64,000 nt of DNA from Gaeumannomyces sp. JS-464 (taxonomy: Eukaryota; Ascomycota; Sordariomycetes; Magnaporthales; Magnaporthaceae). The position numbers and the translations under genes were made by a program. The notes beneath the pieces are model-generated. The model saw nothing but the letters and a program-made list of their open reading frames with translations, was not told where the DNA came from and did not search any database. Every line of letters starts with the position of its first letter. The stretch's first letter is position 1. Of the stretch, positions 20,080 through 32,772 are shown in pieces. The stretch lies in assembly GCA_002197995.1 (NCBI GenBank), contig NGZR01000004.1:3224001-3288000 (forward strand), read 5' to 3'.

Positions 20080-21590
20080 CTACTTTTATTTTTGCTAACC
20101 ATTTTGTAAATGCTTTTACCGGTATTCCGTTAAAGCTTTTTAGCAATTTATAAAATTGGTTGCTTTTTCCCACGTGTTTTTATTATAGCCGTACTTTTTC
20201 CATTTAATTAAGTACTTTTTAAGCCTGTTTTTTAGCTTGTAATTTAAATTTTTTTTAATTTTGTACTTTTATTTTGGATTGATTTTTATTAATTCGTCGC
20301 TTTTAAAACCCGGCGGCGCTAATTCGAGTAAAAACATATAAAAAACCGGGTGGGATTTTATGGTTAATAGTAATCGGAATTTGTAATTTATATTTGAAAC
20401 TTTTTTTCAGCATTTTAAACGGTTTTAGTTTTTTGTAGTTTAGTTTATCTTTTAATCGTTTCGTTTTAATATTTTGTCGAAAAAGATAAACGGTATCCCT
20501 TTTTTTAAAAGTCGGTTTTTCGATTTTTTTTTATTTGTTTAAATAGCTATACGATGCCGTAGCTTTTTTAGCTTTATTTAAAAGTGTTTATGCAATTTGG
20601 TAAGCTTTGTTATTTGTATTTCCGCTATTAAAACATATTTTCCTATTTTGGGTTTTTTGTACGCTATAAGCGTAAACCCGTAATTCGCATAAAACGGTAT
20701 AGTTTTTATGCTTTTATAAATTAAATTGTTATAAACGAATTAAGTTATAAAAAATAATTATACCTAATCGTTTTATTTATAATTAACGTAGTAATGTAAA
20801 TATTATTTTATGGTTTGGTTCGTTTGTTTCGTTTATCCATTTGCTTAAAAATAGTAAATTATAAATAAAAAGTACTCCGCTTTTAATTTACTTATAAGCC
20901 TTTTTTAAAACTTATTTGTAAATAGCTTATTTTTATTTGTAATTAAGCGGTCCGGCGTGCCGTATTCCGCTATTACGTGCTTAATAAAAACGTACGTTAG
21001 TTTTGTAACGTCGCTGCTTTTTTTATATGGTAAAAATAAAGCGTATTTGGTAAGCTTATTTATTATTACTAATATATTATCGTACTTTACTTCCGTTATC
21101 GGTTTTTTAAATTAAGGAAGTTTAATAACGAAATTTATAATAACTTTTTGCTATGCTTCGTTCGGCTTTAGCAATGGCTATAAAAGCTTATAAAGCTTAT
21201 GCCTGCTAGTTTTGTTTTTAACGCAGCTTTCGCAATCTTTTATTACGTTTTGTATTTCGGCTTAAGTTTTTACAAATTCGTAATATTATTATAATCGTTT
21301 TTACGTTTTAGTTACGTTTTAATAAGTATATGCCAATTGGTTATAAATTTGTTCGATTTTTTTTAAAGGTTTAAACTTTTCCTTATCGAACCGTTTTAGC
21401 GAATATCTTTTATACCGGGATTAAAAATCCGTTTAATTTTTCCGTTAAAATTATTCGTATTTTTTTAAGTATTGCAACCTAATGGTTCGGTCGTCGGCTT
21501 AAGGCGTTCGCCCGGCCGTTTTCCGACCTTTTCCGGTATTCGATCCGAATGTCGTAGTTTTGCAAAAACTCGTTTTAACGGATTTATCGC
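20080..21590 (-). pseudogene. Integrase of outer Gypsy
   Basis: Minus strand, right to left: HHCC zinc region (about 21220-21300), catalytic core, GPY/F-like region with the SHPVFY-type end near 20340-20365. Integrase would join cDNA to chromosomal DNA in the nucleus, consistent with the 5-bp duplications seen. Broken by TAA/TAG. Confidence 0.75.
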
Positions 21591-22724
21591 TTATTTAGGT
21601 TTTTGCTTATAGTAAAGTGCGTTAGGTTTTTATAATTCGTATATATTATAACCTAATGCTTCGCTTTGTAAAAGTGCGGTCGCTATTTTTCAAATGCTCG
21701 GATTATTGCTAAAAGTTTTTTATTGTAAATTTAATAGTTTAACTTAGGTTTATTTAATTTTTGCGAAAAAAACGCGCAAAAGTGCAACCGTTTTTGGTCG
21801 TTTCGCTGTCCGAATTAGCCGCCGATCGCGTAGTTCGACGCGTCGGTTTTAACCTTAAAAGGTTTTTTTAAGTTTAAAAATACTAGTATTGGTTTTTTTA
21901 ATACGGCGTCGCGTAATTGCTTAAAAGCTTTTTATTTTTGCCTTTTTTAATAAAACTGGTGGTTATTTTTGGTAAAATTCGTAAATAGTATAGCGATTTT
22001 GCCATAACGACGGATAAACCGTTTATAAAAGTTTAAAAACCTTAAAAACTTTCGTATTTTCGTAACGTTTTTAAATATAAACCATTTTTTAATTTCCTCG
22101 ACTTTTTTAAAGTTTATGCAAACCTGCCCGGGTATAACCATAAATTTTAAAAAAGTAACTTTTTACGAATGCCATTCGCATTTTTCTGGTTTAACGAAAA
22201 GCTTTGCGCTAAGCAGCTTTTAAAGCATTTTATAAACGTACTGCTTATGCTTTTCCATTGTTTTCGAAAAAATTAAAATATCGTCCAAATATGCGAAAAC
22301 GAAAACGTTAAAATACTCGCGTAATACGTGGTTAATTATCCTTTGGAATGTAGCTAATGCATTGGTAAATTTAAAAGTTATTATTAAAAATTCGTAGCAT
22401 TTAAACTTGGTTTTAAAAATTGTAAACCATTTTTAGCTTTTTTTAATTCGTATTAAAGTGTAAGCTTTTAGTAGGTTTAAAACCGTAAAATACTAGGCTT
22501 TGCCGAGCTTATCGCGCAACTTATCGATAAAAAGTAAAGGATACCGATTTTTAACCGTAGCTTCGTTTAACGGTTGGTAATCGATGCATATTCGCTTTTT
22601 CCTTTTTTTTTCTTTTTTATAGGATTTTATGTTTTACTAGAAAGTTGGAAGGTTTAATGTGTCCTTTTCGTAGGTTTTTTTACAGCTATTTTTTTAGCAC
22701 TTTTTGCTATCAAAAGCTAAGCTG
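21591..22724 (-). pseudogene. RNase H and RT (3' part) of outer Gypsy
   Basis: On the minus strand the RT motif AYLDDIL is still intact near 22270-22300. RNase H lies at about 21600-21900. Coding is interrupted at 22724 by the nested element and resumes at 29931. Confidence 0.8.
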
Positions 22725-23109
22725 TGTTACAATTAAAAGTTTGCTTTTAAAATAGGGCACTTCGGGGGTGAAAAGGACAATATCGCTGGACTGGTTAACG
22801 GGGGAACACATAATTTAAAAGGACAATTTAATTGCTTATCTTAAAAAATGCTTAAAAGCTAATTTAAATTAACTAATGCAAAAGCTTTAATCGAAACTAT
22901 TTAAAACAGTAAAAAATCCTTCCTTTTTTTAATAACAACCTCGTTTACTTTACAGCTTTTTTGGATATATTAGCTATATTTATAGTTAACATATTTTGCG
23001 TTTATTACGTAATAAAACGTTACGTAACCGGGCGCCGGGATAGGTGGCTTTAGCTTTGCCTTTTGTTTTAAGCCGCCCCGCATTCCCTTTTAAAAACGCG
23101 GTCGTAATA
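22725..23109 (-). repeat. 3' LTR of nested Gypsy
   Basis: Plus-strand ends TGTTACAATTAAAAG and GCGGTCGTAATA. It has only one TTAGCTATATTTATAG unit in U3 (about 22970-23000), and so is about 115 bp shorter than its partner. Confidence 0.9.
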
Positions 23110-23222
23110 TTAAGTTTCCCCTTTTAAGCCAAATCCTTTTAGCTATCATTTATCGCCTCGTTTTTTATTAATAGTAAGTACTTTTCTTTTTTACTAACTT
23201 TCATCCCCTATTTTTAACAAAA

Positions 23223-23762
23223 TGTTTAATCGGGTGTAAAAACGAAAACCTGCGCGTTTAACCGTTAAACGCGATAACCTTTTTTTTTCGATTACTCGTA
23301 TTGCTATTTCTATACCTTTTTATTCCAATTGTAAAACCCACGGCCTTAATTAATGCTTAGCGTTTTTTAACGACCATTTTCGTTGTAAAAAGTGTGTCCG
23401 TTAAAAGCGTTTTTAATACGACATTTTAAGTTTTGCTTTTAAGCATTTTCGTTATTATAATTTCCAGCATTTTCGCGCGGAAAACAAGTTAAAAATTGGG
23501 AAAGCGGAACGTCGTTTATTAACGCTAAAATTAAACGTTTACGAAAATAAAATAAAAATAATAGCGCGAAAAGCTTATTCGAGCGATTCGCTGTAATATT
23601 AATTTTATAAAAAAGTTAAAACGTGTCGAGCGGAAAAAAGCCGACCGGGAGGCTTACCAAACTGCCTCGCAGTTTAAGCCATTTTTAGCTTTTGCCGTTT
23701 CCTTCGACTGGCAAACGCCCGAGGTTAATTTTAACTTAAACCTGCTTGCTTTTTTTAATTTT
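23223..23762 (+). pseudogene. Antisense Cys-cluster ORF in nested Gypsy
   Basis: Starts MFNRV (23223). FRCKKCVR and YDIL (about 23390-23435) retain part of the Cys cluster. LKIGKAERRLL and KLKRVERKKADREAYQ follow, then the tail AVSFDWQTPEVNFNLNL up to about 23760. The tail matches the other copies closely (FDWQTFEVNPNLN in 60632-61193). Antisense to pol. Confidence 0.6.
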
Positions 23763-23791
23763 CGTAAATTGTTTTTTTTTTTAATTTTTTA

Positions 23792-23864
23792 GGTTGTATA
23801 ACGCAATAGTAACGTGTTTTACCTAACTGGCCGGAAATTTTAAGTTTAACTTTTAATGCAACTA
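23792..23864 (+). ncRNA. tRNA-like unit e (73 nt)
   Basis: Acceptor ggttgta / tgcaact pairs at all seven positions (with G-T); discriminator A. A-box relic TAACGCAATAG; T loop TTTAACT. It keeps acceptor pairing despite sequence changes relative to units c and d. Confidence 0.55.
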
Positions 23865-23870
23865 TTGCTA

Positions 23871-23906
23871 AAAATCCGATTATTAACGCGTCGGCAATCG
23901 GGTTTT
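23871..23906 (+). ncRNA. Hairpin e
   Basis: The arms 23871-23881 and 23896-23906 pair at 11 of 11 positions (one G-T) around loop attaacgcgtcggc. It lies 6 nt after tRNA-like unit e. Confidence 0.45.
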
Positions 23907-23909
23907 TAG

Positions 23910-25420
23910 CTACTTTTGCTTTTGCTAACCTTTTTGTAAATGCTTTTGCCGGTACCCCGTTAAAGCTTTTTAACAATTTATAAAGTTGGTTGCTTTTTCC
24001 TACGTATTTTCTTTATACCCGTACTTTTTCCACTTAGTTAGGTACTTTTTAAACTTATTTTTTAGCTTATAATTTAAAACTTTTTCGATTTCGTACTTTT
24101 ATTTTAAATCGATTTTTATTAACTCGTCGCTTTTAAAGCCCGGTAACGCTAATTCGAATAGGGAAAGATAAAAAACCGGGTGGGATTTTATAATTAACGG
24201 TAATCGGAATTTGTAATTTACGTTTAAAACCTTTTTTAATATTTTAAACGGTTTTAATTTTTTGTGGTTTAACTTATCGCTCGGTCGTTTTATTTTAATA
24301 TTTCGTCGAAAAAAATAAACGCTATCCTTTTTTTTAAAAATCGGTTTTTCGATTTTTTTTGTTTGTTTAAATAGCTATGCGGTGCCGTAGCTTTTTTAGC
24401 TTTGTTTAAAAGTGTTTATGCAGTTTAATAAGCTTTATTATTTATATTTCTATTATTAAAGCATGTTTTCCTGCTTTAAGTTTTTTATACGTTATAAACG
24501 TAAACCCGTAATTCGTATAAAACGGTATAATTCCTATGCTTTTATAAATTAAATTGTTATAAACGAACTAAGCTATAGGAAATAATTATACCTAATCGTT
24601 TTATTTATAATTAACGTAATAACGTAAATATTGCTTTATGGTTTAATTCGTTCGCTTTATTTATCCATTTGTTTAAAAATGGTAAGCTACAAATAAAAAG
24701 TGCTTCGCTTTTAGCCTATTCGTAAATCCTTTTTAAAATTTGCTTATAAATAGCTTGTTTTTATCCGTAATTAAGCGGTTCGGCGTGCCGTATTCCGCTA
24801 TTACGTGCTTAATAAAAACGTAAGTTCGTTTTGTAACGTCGCTGCTTTTTTTATATGGTAAAAATAAAGCGTATTTGGTAAACCTATGCATTATTACCAA
24901 TATATTATCGTACTTTACTCCCGTTATCGGTTTTTTAAATTAAAAAAGTTTAATAACGAAATTTATAATAATTTTTTGCTATGCTTCGCTCGGCGCTAAT
25001 AATAATTGGAAACGTTTATAAAGCTTATGCCTATTAGCTTTATTTTTAACGCAGCTTTCGCAATTTTTTATTACGTTTTATATTTCGGCTCGAATTTTTA
25101 CAAATTTGTAATATTATTACAACCGTTTTTACGTTTTGGTTACGCTTTAATAATTATACGCTAATTGGTTATAAACTTGTTAAATTTTTTTTAAGCTTTA
25201 AACTTTTTTTTATCGAACCGTTTTAGCGAATATCTTTTATACCGGGATTAAAAACCCGTTTGGTCCTTCCGTTAAAATTACCCGTGTTTTTTTAAGTATT
25301 ATAACCTAATAGTCCGGTCGTCGGCTTAAAACGTCCGTTCGGCCATTTTCCGACCTTTTTTAATATTCGATTTAAATGTCGTAGTTTTGCAAAAGCTCGT
25401 TTTAACGAACTTATCGCTTA
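23910..25420 (-). pseudogene. Integrase of nested Gypsy
   Basis: The minus strand shows CESCVKNKANRHK (about 25020-25080), the C-x2-C part of the HHCC zinc finger. The core follows, then KLKPFKILKKV and SHPVFY (about 24165-24290), the GPY/F-like end. The terminal KSFNGVPAKAFTKRLAKAK stretch (about 23900-23976) runs on through the complement of hairpin e and tRNA-like unit e. Confidence 0.8.
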
Positions 25421-26620
25421 TTTAGGTTTTTGCTTATAGTAAAATGCGTTAAGTTTTTATAATTTATATATTATAATTTAATACTTCGCTTTACAAAAAT
25501 GCGGTTGCTATTTTTCAAATGCTCGGATAATTATTAAAAGTTTTTTATCGTAAATTTAATAGTTTAATTTAAATTTATTTAATTTTTGCGAAAAAAACGT
25601 ATAAAAATGTAACCGTTTTTAATCGTTTCGTTATTCGAATTAGCCGCCGATCGCGTAATTCGACGCGTTAGTTTTAACTTTAAAAGGTTTTTTTAAGTTT
25701 AGGAATATTAATATTGGTTTTTTTGTTTTTTTAATACGGGGTCCCGTAATTGCTCGAAAGCCTTTTGGTTTTGCTTTTCCTAATAAAATTAATGGTTATT
25801 TTTAATAAGGTTTATAAATAGTATAACGATTTTTATAACTACGGATAAACCGTTGGTAAAAATTTTAAAAACTTTAAAAACCTTTGTATTTTTATAACGT
25901 TTTTAAATATAAACCACTTTTTTAACTTTTTCGACTTTTTAAAATCTATATAAATTTATCCAAATATAATTACGAATTTTAAAAAAGCGATTTTTTGCGA
26001 ATACTATTCGCACTTTTCTAATTTAACAAAAGCTTCGTATTAAGCAGCTTTTTAAACATTTTATATACGTGCTGCTTATATTTTTCCATCGTTTTCGAAA
26101 AAACCAAAATATCGTTTAAATACGCGAAAACCAAAATGTTAAAATATTCGCGTAAATATATAGTTAATTATTTTGTAAAACGTGGCCAATGCGTTAGTAA
26201 GCCCGAAGGTTATTACTAAAAATTCGTAGCATTTAAACTTTATTTTAAAAACCGTAAACCACTTTTAGCCTTTTTTAATTTATATTAAATTATAAGCTTT
26301 TCGTAAATCCAAAACCGTAAAATATTAGCTTTGTCGAGCTTATTTAGTAGAGGCAAAACATACGGTTTTTTATCGTAGCCTCGTTTAACGGGCGGTAATC
26401 GATGCATATTCGTTTTGTTTTATTTTTCTTTTTTTTTTATAAAATCTCGTATTTTATTAAAAAATCGGAAAGTTTAATATATCCTTTTCGTAAATTTTTT
26501 CCAGCTGTTTTTTTAGCACTTCCTACTGTTAAAAGCTAAATTAATACAGCTTTTAGTACTTAAACTACGTTTTTAGCTTAAATTTAATTTTAAAATCGAA
26601 CGGTCCGTATTTAAAAAGCA
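25421..26620 (-). pseudogene. RT and RNase H of nested Gypsy
   Basis: On the minus strand near 26105-26140 the catalytic motif reads YLNDIL, the first Asp being Asn. FYQRFIRSYKN-type connection sequence follows, and RNase H is at about 25430-25720. Dead by active-site loss and stops. Confidence 0.8.
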
Positions 26621-28030
26621 CCGTTTTTAGGTTTTTCCTAAATAACTTTTCGTATTTGTAATATTTCTCCGGAATATTCGCGAGCCGTTTTTTAATATTA
26701 ATTTAGTCGTTTTAATCGCTTTCCATTTTAAATAATCGTATATTTGTTAATGCTAAATATAAAAGCAAATTATTAAGTTTTATTACTGTTATAACCTTTT
26801 TTCGTTATTTTTTATACTTACGGTTTAAAATTCGTAATTGATAAACCGTTTTAATTATTCGTAATTTCCTTTATTAAACTTAACCGGTGGTTTAATTATT
26901 CGTAAATTGTTTTTTTTTAACTAAAGGATTCCGAAAATCACATTTCTTTTTTTATGTCCAATTTGTTTAATATAATAATAACGTTTTCCTTATCCCGGGT
27001 ACGCAACATTACTAGCTATATTTTTTAATTAATCCATTTTTTATTATAAGCGATAGGTATTTTTTTAACCGTTTTTAGTTAATACGGTTGGTATTTCCGT
27101 TTTAAAGGAATTTTATACCGTTTAACCGCTTATAATGATATATAATCGCTTTATATTTCGCAATCGATTATTATTTTATTCGAAATGTTAATAAATCGTA
27201 CGGTTAATTCGATTTTGCTATAGCGAAGGTTTTTATCGGTTTTTTTTTTTATTTTATTCCGTGCTTTTTGCTCCGGTAGTTTAGCTAGTTTTTTAGTAAA
27301 AAAACGAGTACCGTACGTTCGTTTTTTTATCCGGGTTAAACGGTACGTACGCTCGCGTAACTCCCTAATACTAAGCTTTCGCTTTTTATAATATATGCTT
27401 TTTGCATTTCACAGTTTCGCATTTTCTTTAATTAAGTATTTTGGTAATATATAGTATTAAATGCCGTTCGTTAAGCTTAAAAACTGCGGTAAATTTACCT
27501 ATTCGGGCTAATTCCTACCGTAGCAATTAAAATGCCAAACGGGGCTTAACGTTTGGCTCGCTTTCCAACTTTCGTGGAAAAAAATCGTATTTAAATTTGG
27601 GTTATAAATGGAATTTGCACTTTCCGTAAATGCATTTTGCCTAAAAAAGGTACAAATATCCCGGGTGTTTTATATTAATGCTAAAATGGTTTTCGGGTTT
27701 TAACGCAGCCCTGTTTAGCTCGCTTATATCGTCGAACTAGTAGCTAATATACCTAACTTTTTATTAATCGTTAAACTACGATAAAGGTTAGCCGTTATTT
27801 CCGTTTACCGGGGTGGCATAGCATAATAGGCCATTTAGGTATTTTAAAACCTTAACGTTTTAAAAACATTTCGAAACGTTAAAAAGCGTAAAAACGCGTT
27901 AATTTTTTCAATTTGCCTGGCTTTTACAAACCATTAGTATAACGGTTACGCTATTTAAATTCTTAGCTCGTTTTTAAAATTCGGCTATTTTAAAGGTTTA
28001 TCCGTTTTAGTTTATTTCGGCGTCGGTATT
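26621..28030 (-). pseudogene. Protease and Cys-rich region of nested Gypsy
   Basis: The minus strand lies between RT and gag. Cys-containing knuckle-like coding occurs at about 27600-27665. The protease should lie at about 26900-27450 by position, but no DSG/DTG motif was read with confidence. Confidence 0.5.
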
Positions 28031-29411
28031 AAAATTTTCCGACTTTTAAAAAAGGTGTGTTTAGCTTTAAAGCTTTTTTCGGGCTTTTCCTTTTTCCGAA
28101 CCACTTGTTAAAACTGCTTTTTTTAAATTTTACGAAAAGTAACGTCGTTTTTTTTTCCAAATTCGTAAACCTGAAAGCGACGCGCTATTTTCTTTCGCTA
28201 TCCTATTTAAGCTTCGTAGTTTTAAATATGCAAATGCTTCGAAATTTCCAAAAAATATTATTCGGTAACCTTTTTATCGAACTGGTATATAGCATATAAT
28301 TCGTCGTAGCAGCTCGTCCAGCTAAACGCCGGCCCCGGGCATAGCTTTCCTTTATATCGGGCTTTCCTACGTTTGCTAAAAGTTAACTATTTGGCGGTTA
28401 TTATTTTACTAAAAGCAGTTTGCTTTAATATAGCCGGTTTAACCGCATTTAAAGCACTTTCCGTTTTTTAAATTTTGCTTTTGCTTTTTTTATTGCCTTT
28501 ACTATTAATAAGTGGCTTTCGCACTAAAGTTTATAAGGTTTAAATGCGTTTTATAAGCCGTAATAAGCTGTTATTTAGCCTTTTTTTAATTGGCCTTGTT
28601 ATTTTATGCCGCACTTTTAAAACCATATCCTTTCTTTTCCTATTACCGTTCGTACAATTTATCGCTAATGCGAACCGCGTTTTTAATATAATTCGTAAAA
28701 AACTCCGGGCGATTTTGCTTCGCGAATTTATTTTTTACGTTTTCGCGTAACCCGTTATAAAAATGCAATATTAACGTAACGTTATTCCAATTAAGCTTAA
28801 TATTAATTCGTTAAAATTTTGCGGCGTATTTAACTGCGGCTTTTTTTATTTAAAAGCTAACAAATCTTTTTCGGCGATTCGGGTTTCGTTAATTATTTCA
28901 AACATTTCGCCGACCTTTTTTCCGAAGGTTTTAAAGCTAGCGAAAATAAGCTTAATAACTTTTTAGCTATTTTTATATCTTTTAAAATAGTCGCTCCAGG
29001 TTAGCTAAAACCACTTTTTTACTTTGCCGTTTAACTTAATAGCAGCGTAAATAACCTTTTATTTTTCACTTACGAATTGCTATTCGTAAAACTTAAAATA
29101 ACTTTTACATTCGGTAAAAAACGTTTTAAGCTTTCCGTTTTTTTTTCGTAAAAATCCGGGAACGGGAATTTGTACGCTCTGGTTGCGATAAATGCTTCGA
29201 GGGATACCAATTTCGCAATAAATTGTTTTACCTCGGCCTAGCTTTTAGCGATTTCGTCCGCTATAAGTTTAAAAAAGGCTGGCCGTATTAGCAATTTCGT
29301 TAAAGTCGTATTTAATACCGTTAAAGGTAAAAACCGTGGTTTTTTTCTTTTAGGCTTTTGCTGCTGCTCGCTATAATTGTACTATTTTCCTTTTTTAACG
29401 AGGTATTAAAT
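28031..29411 (-). pseudogene. gag of nested Gypsy
   Basis: The minus strand contains KLKTFFTECKSYFKF (about 29090-29140) and VIYAAIKLNGKVKKWF (about 29010-29070), the retrotransposon gag domain. An EIINETRIAEKDLL-type segment follows (about 28850-28920). Plus-strand open stretches at 28057-28299 and 28544-28750 are shadows of this gene. Confidence 0.75.
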
Positions 29412-29425
29412 AGGATTAGTTAAAA

Positions 29426-29925
29426 TGTTATAATTAAGGGTTTGCTTTAAAAGTAAAGCATTTCGGGGGTGGAAAAAACAGTATCGCTAAACTGGTTAAA
29501 AGGGGAACATGTAATTTAAAAGGACAATTTGATTGTTTGTCTTAAGGAATGCTTAAAAGCTAATTTAAGTTAACTAATGCAAAAGTTTTAATCGAAACTA
29601 TTTAAAACAATAGGAAATCCTTCCTTTTTTTATAATAACCTCGTCTGCTTTACAGCTTTTTTGGATATATTGGCTATATTTATAACTAATACATCCCCGT
29701 TAAATATATTAGCTATATTATAACTAATATATCCCCGTTGGATATATTGGTTATATTTATAGCTAATATATTTCAGCTAAATATGATAGTTATATTTATA
29801 GCTAACATATTTTGCGTTTGTTACGTAGTGGGACGTTACGTAACCGGGCGCCGGTATAAGTGGCTTTAACCCCTCCTTTTATTTTAAGCCGCCCCGCATC
29901 CCTTTTTAAAAACGCGGTCGTAATA
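29426..29925 (-). repeat. 5' LTR of nested Gypsy
   Basis: Plus-strand ends TGTTATAATTAAGGG and GCGGTCGTAATA. Four palindromic TATATTAGCTATATTTATAACTA-type units in U3 (about 29660-29820). Followed by AGCTG, the target duplication. Confidence 0.92.
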
Positions 29926-29930
29926 AGCTG

Positions 29931-31100
29931 GTACAGCTTTTAGTATTTAAGCTGCGTTTTTAGCTTAAATTTAATTTTAAAATCGAACGGTCCGTATTCG
30001 GGACGCACCGATTTTAAATTTCTTTTAAATAACTTTTCGTATTTGTGGTAATTTTTCGGAATATTTGCGAGCCGTTTTTTAATATTAGTTTAATCGTTTT
30101 AATCCGTTTTCCGCTTTAAATAATCGCGTATGCGTTAATGCTAAATATAAAAATGGATTGCTAAATTTTAATACCGTTATAACCTTTTTTCGTTGCTTTT
30201 TATGCTTACGGTTTAAGGTTTATAATTGGTAACCCGTTTTAATTACTTATAGCTTTTCCTATTAAACTTAGCCGGTGGTCCAATTTATCCGTAAATTGTT
30301 CTTTTTAAGCTAAGGGATTTCGAAAATTACATTTCCTTTTTTTATATCCAGCTCGTCCAATATAATAGTAACGTTTTCCCTATTTCGGGTGCGTAATATT
30401 ATTGGCTGTGTTTTTTGGTCGATTTATTTTTTATTATAAGCGATAGGTATTTTTTCGACCGTTTTTAATTAATACGGTTGGTATTTCCGTTTTGTAAGAA
30501 TTTTATACCGTTTAACCGTTTATAGCGATATATAGTCGTTTTATACTCCGCAATCGATTATTATTTTAACTTTTTTCTTTTAATATTTTATTTAAAATGT
30601 TAATAGGTTATATTATTAATTCGATTTTGCTATTGCGAGGGTTTTTATCGGTTTTGCCTTTTTTCCATTTCGTGCTTTTTGCTCGGGTAGTTTTTTTAGT
30701 TTTTTAGTAAAAAAAACGAGTACCGTACGTTTGTTTTTTTGTCCGGGTTAAATAGGATATACGCCCGTGCGATCCCCTAATGCTAAGCTTTCGGTTTTTG
30801 TAATATGTGCTTTTTGCATTCCATGGTTTCGCATTTTTCCTAATCGAATATTTTGGTAATATATAGCATTAAATGCCGTTCGCTAGGCTTAAAAACTGCG
30901 GTAAACCTGCCGATCCGGGTTGGTTTTTACCGTGATAATTAAAATGCCAAACGGGGCTTAATTTTAGGCTCGTTTTTTAACCTTCGTAAAAAGAAATCGT
31001 GTTTAAATTTAAATTGTAAATAAAATTTGCATCTTTTATAAATGCATTTTGCTTAAAAAAAGTACAAATGTCCGGGGTGTTTTAAATTAACGCTAAAATG
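29931..31100 (-). pseudogene. RT N-terminal part, protease and Cys-rich region of outer Gypsy
   Basis: Continuation of the outer element after the nested insertion: gtacagcttttagta resumes the RT frame cut at 22724. The protease region and the Cys-containing relic (about 31010-31075) match 26560-27670 of the nested copy. Confidence 0.7.
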
Positions 31101-32760
31101 GTCCTCGGGTTTTAGCGCAGCTTTGCCAGGCTCGCTTATATTATTAACCCGGTAGCTAAGGTATTTAATTTTTTGCTGGTCGTTAAATTACGATAAAGGT
31201 TAGCCGTTATTTTCGTTTGCCGGGGTGGTATGGCATAATAAGCTATTTAGGTGTTTTAAAACCTTAACGTTTTAAAAACACGCCGAAATATCGAAAAGCG
31301 TAAAAGCGCGCTGGTTTTTCTAATTTGCTTAGCTTTTACGGACTATAAATACAAACGTTTCGCCGTTCGAGCTTTTTGCTCGCTTTTAAAATTCGGCTAT
31401 TTTAAAGGTTTAACCGTTTTAATCCGTTTTAATATCGGTGTTAAAGTTTTCCGACTTTCGAAAAAGGTGTATCTAATTTAAAAGTTTTTTTTAAGCTTTT
31501 CTCTCCGAGTTCGTAAGCCCGGAAATAACGCGCTACTTTCTTTCGCTATCGTATTCGAGCCTCGTGGTTTTAAACATGCAAATGCTTCGAAGTTTCCGAA
31601 AATACCATTTAGTAACCTTTTTATCGGACTGGTATATATCGCACAGCTCGTCGTAGTAGCACGTTTAGCTAAATATCGGTTTAAAACATGCTTTTTTTTA
31701 TATCGGGCTGTTTTGCGTTCGCTAAAGGTTTGCTATTTGGCGGTTATTATTTCGCTAAGGGCAATTTGTTTTAATATAGCCGGTTTAGCCGCATTTAAAG
31801 CACTTCCCGCTTTTCGGGTCCTGCTTTTATTTTTTCTACTGCTTTTGCTATTAGTAAGCGGCTCCCGCACTAAGGTTTATAAGGTTTAAGTGCGTTTTAT
31901 AAGCCGTAATAAGTTGCTATTTGGCTTTTTTTTAGTTAGCTTTATTGCTTTATGCCGTACTTTTAAAACCATATCCTTTTTTTTTATATTATTATTCGTA
32001 CAATTTATCGCTAATGCGGACCGCGTTTTTAACGTAGTTTATGAAAAATTCGGGGCGATTTTGCTTTGCGAGTTTATTTTTTACGTTTTCGCGCAATCCG
32101 TTGTAAAAATGCAATATTAACGTGGCATTACTTTAGCTAAGTTTAATATTAATCCGTTAAAAGTCCGCTACGTATTTGGCTGCGGCTTTTCGCTGTTTTA
32201 AGGTTAGCAGGTTTTTTTTAGTAATTTGGGTTTCGTCGATTATACCGAACACTTTTCCGACTTTTTTTCCGAAAGTTTCGAAGCTGGCGAAAATAAATTT
32301 GGTAGTTTTTTTTAGCTATTTTTATATTTTTTTAAAATAATCGCTTTAAATCGGCTGGAACCATTGTTTTATTTTGCCGTTTAGCTTAATAGTAACATAA
32401 GCAACCTTTTATTCCTCGTTTACGAACTGCTATTTATAAAACTTAAAATAGCTTTTGCATTTGGTAAGGAACGTTTTAAACTTGCCGTTTTCCTTTTCGT
32501 AAAAATCCGGGGACGAGAATTTATACGTTCGAATTGCGATCGGTATTTCGAAGGATACCAATTTCGCAGTAAATTGCTTTACCTCGGTTTAGCCTTTGGC
32601 GATTTCGTCCGCCATAAGTTTAAAAAGGCTAGCCGTATTAGTTGCTTCGTTAAAATCGTATTTAACACCGTTAAAAGTAAAATCCGTGGTTTTTTTTTCA
32701 GGTTTTTTACTGCTGCTCGCTATGGCTGCACTATTTTCCTTTTAACGAGGTACTAAACAA
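31101..32760 (-). pseudogene. gag of outer Gypsy
   Basis: Minus-strand homologue of 28031-29411, ending next to the 5' LTR. The gag-domain stretch lies at about 32440-32520. Open stretches on plus at 31890-32120 and 32574-32756 are antisense shadows resembling those of the nested copy. Confidence 0.7.
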
Positions 32761-32772
32761 GATTAGTTAAAA

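Larger units (their letters stand above)
22725..29925 (-). mobile_element. Complete nested main-family Gypsy (7201 bp)
   Basis: LTRs 22725-23109 and 29426-29925 are flanked by the perfect duplication AGCTG (22720-22724 and 29926-29930). It inserted into RT of the outer element in the same orientation. The full set of parts is present on the minus strand: gag, Cys-rich/protease region, RT, RNase H, integrase, antisense cassette, polypurine tract. The two LTRs differ in the number of U3 repeat units. Inactive through RIP. Confidence 0.92.

Noticed and set aside
28544..28750. Open frame MRFISRNKLLF... and its relative at 31890-32120
   Set aside because: They resemble each other only because both are antisense to homologous gag genes of the two nested Gypsy elements. 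Gag features are clear on the other strand.
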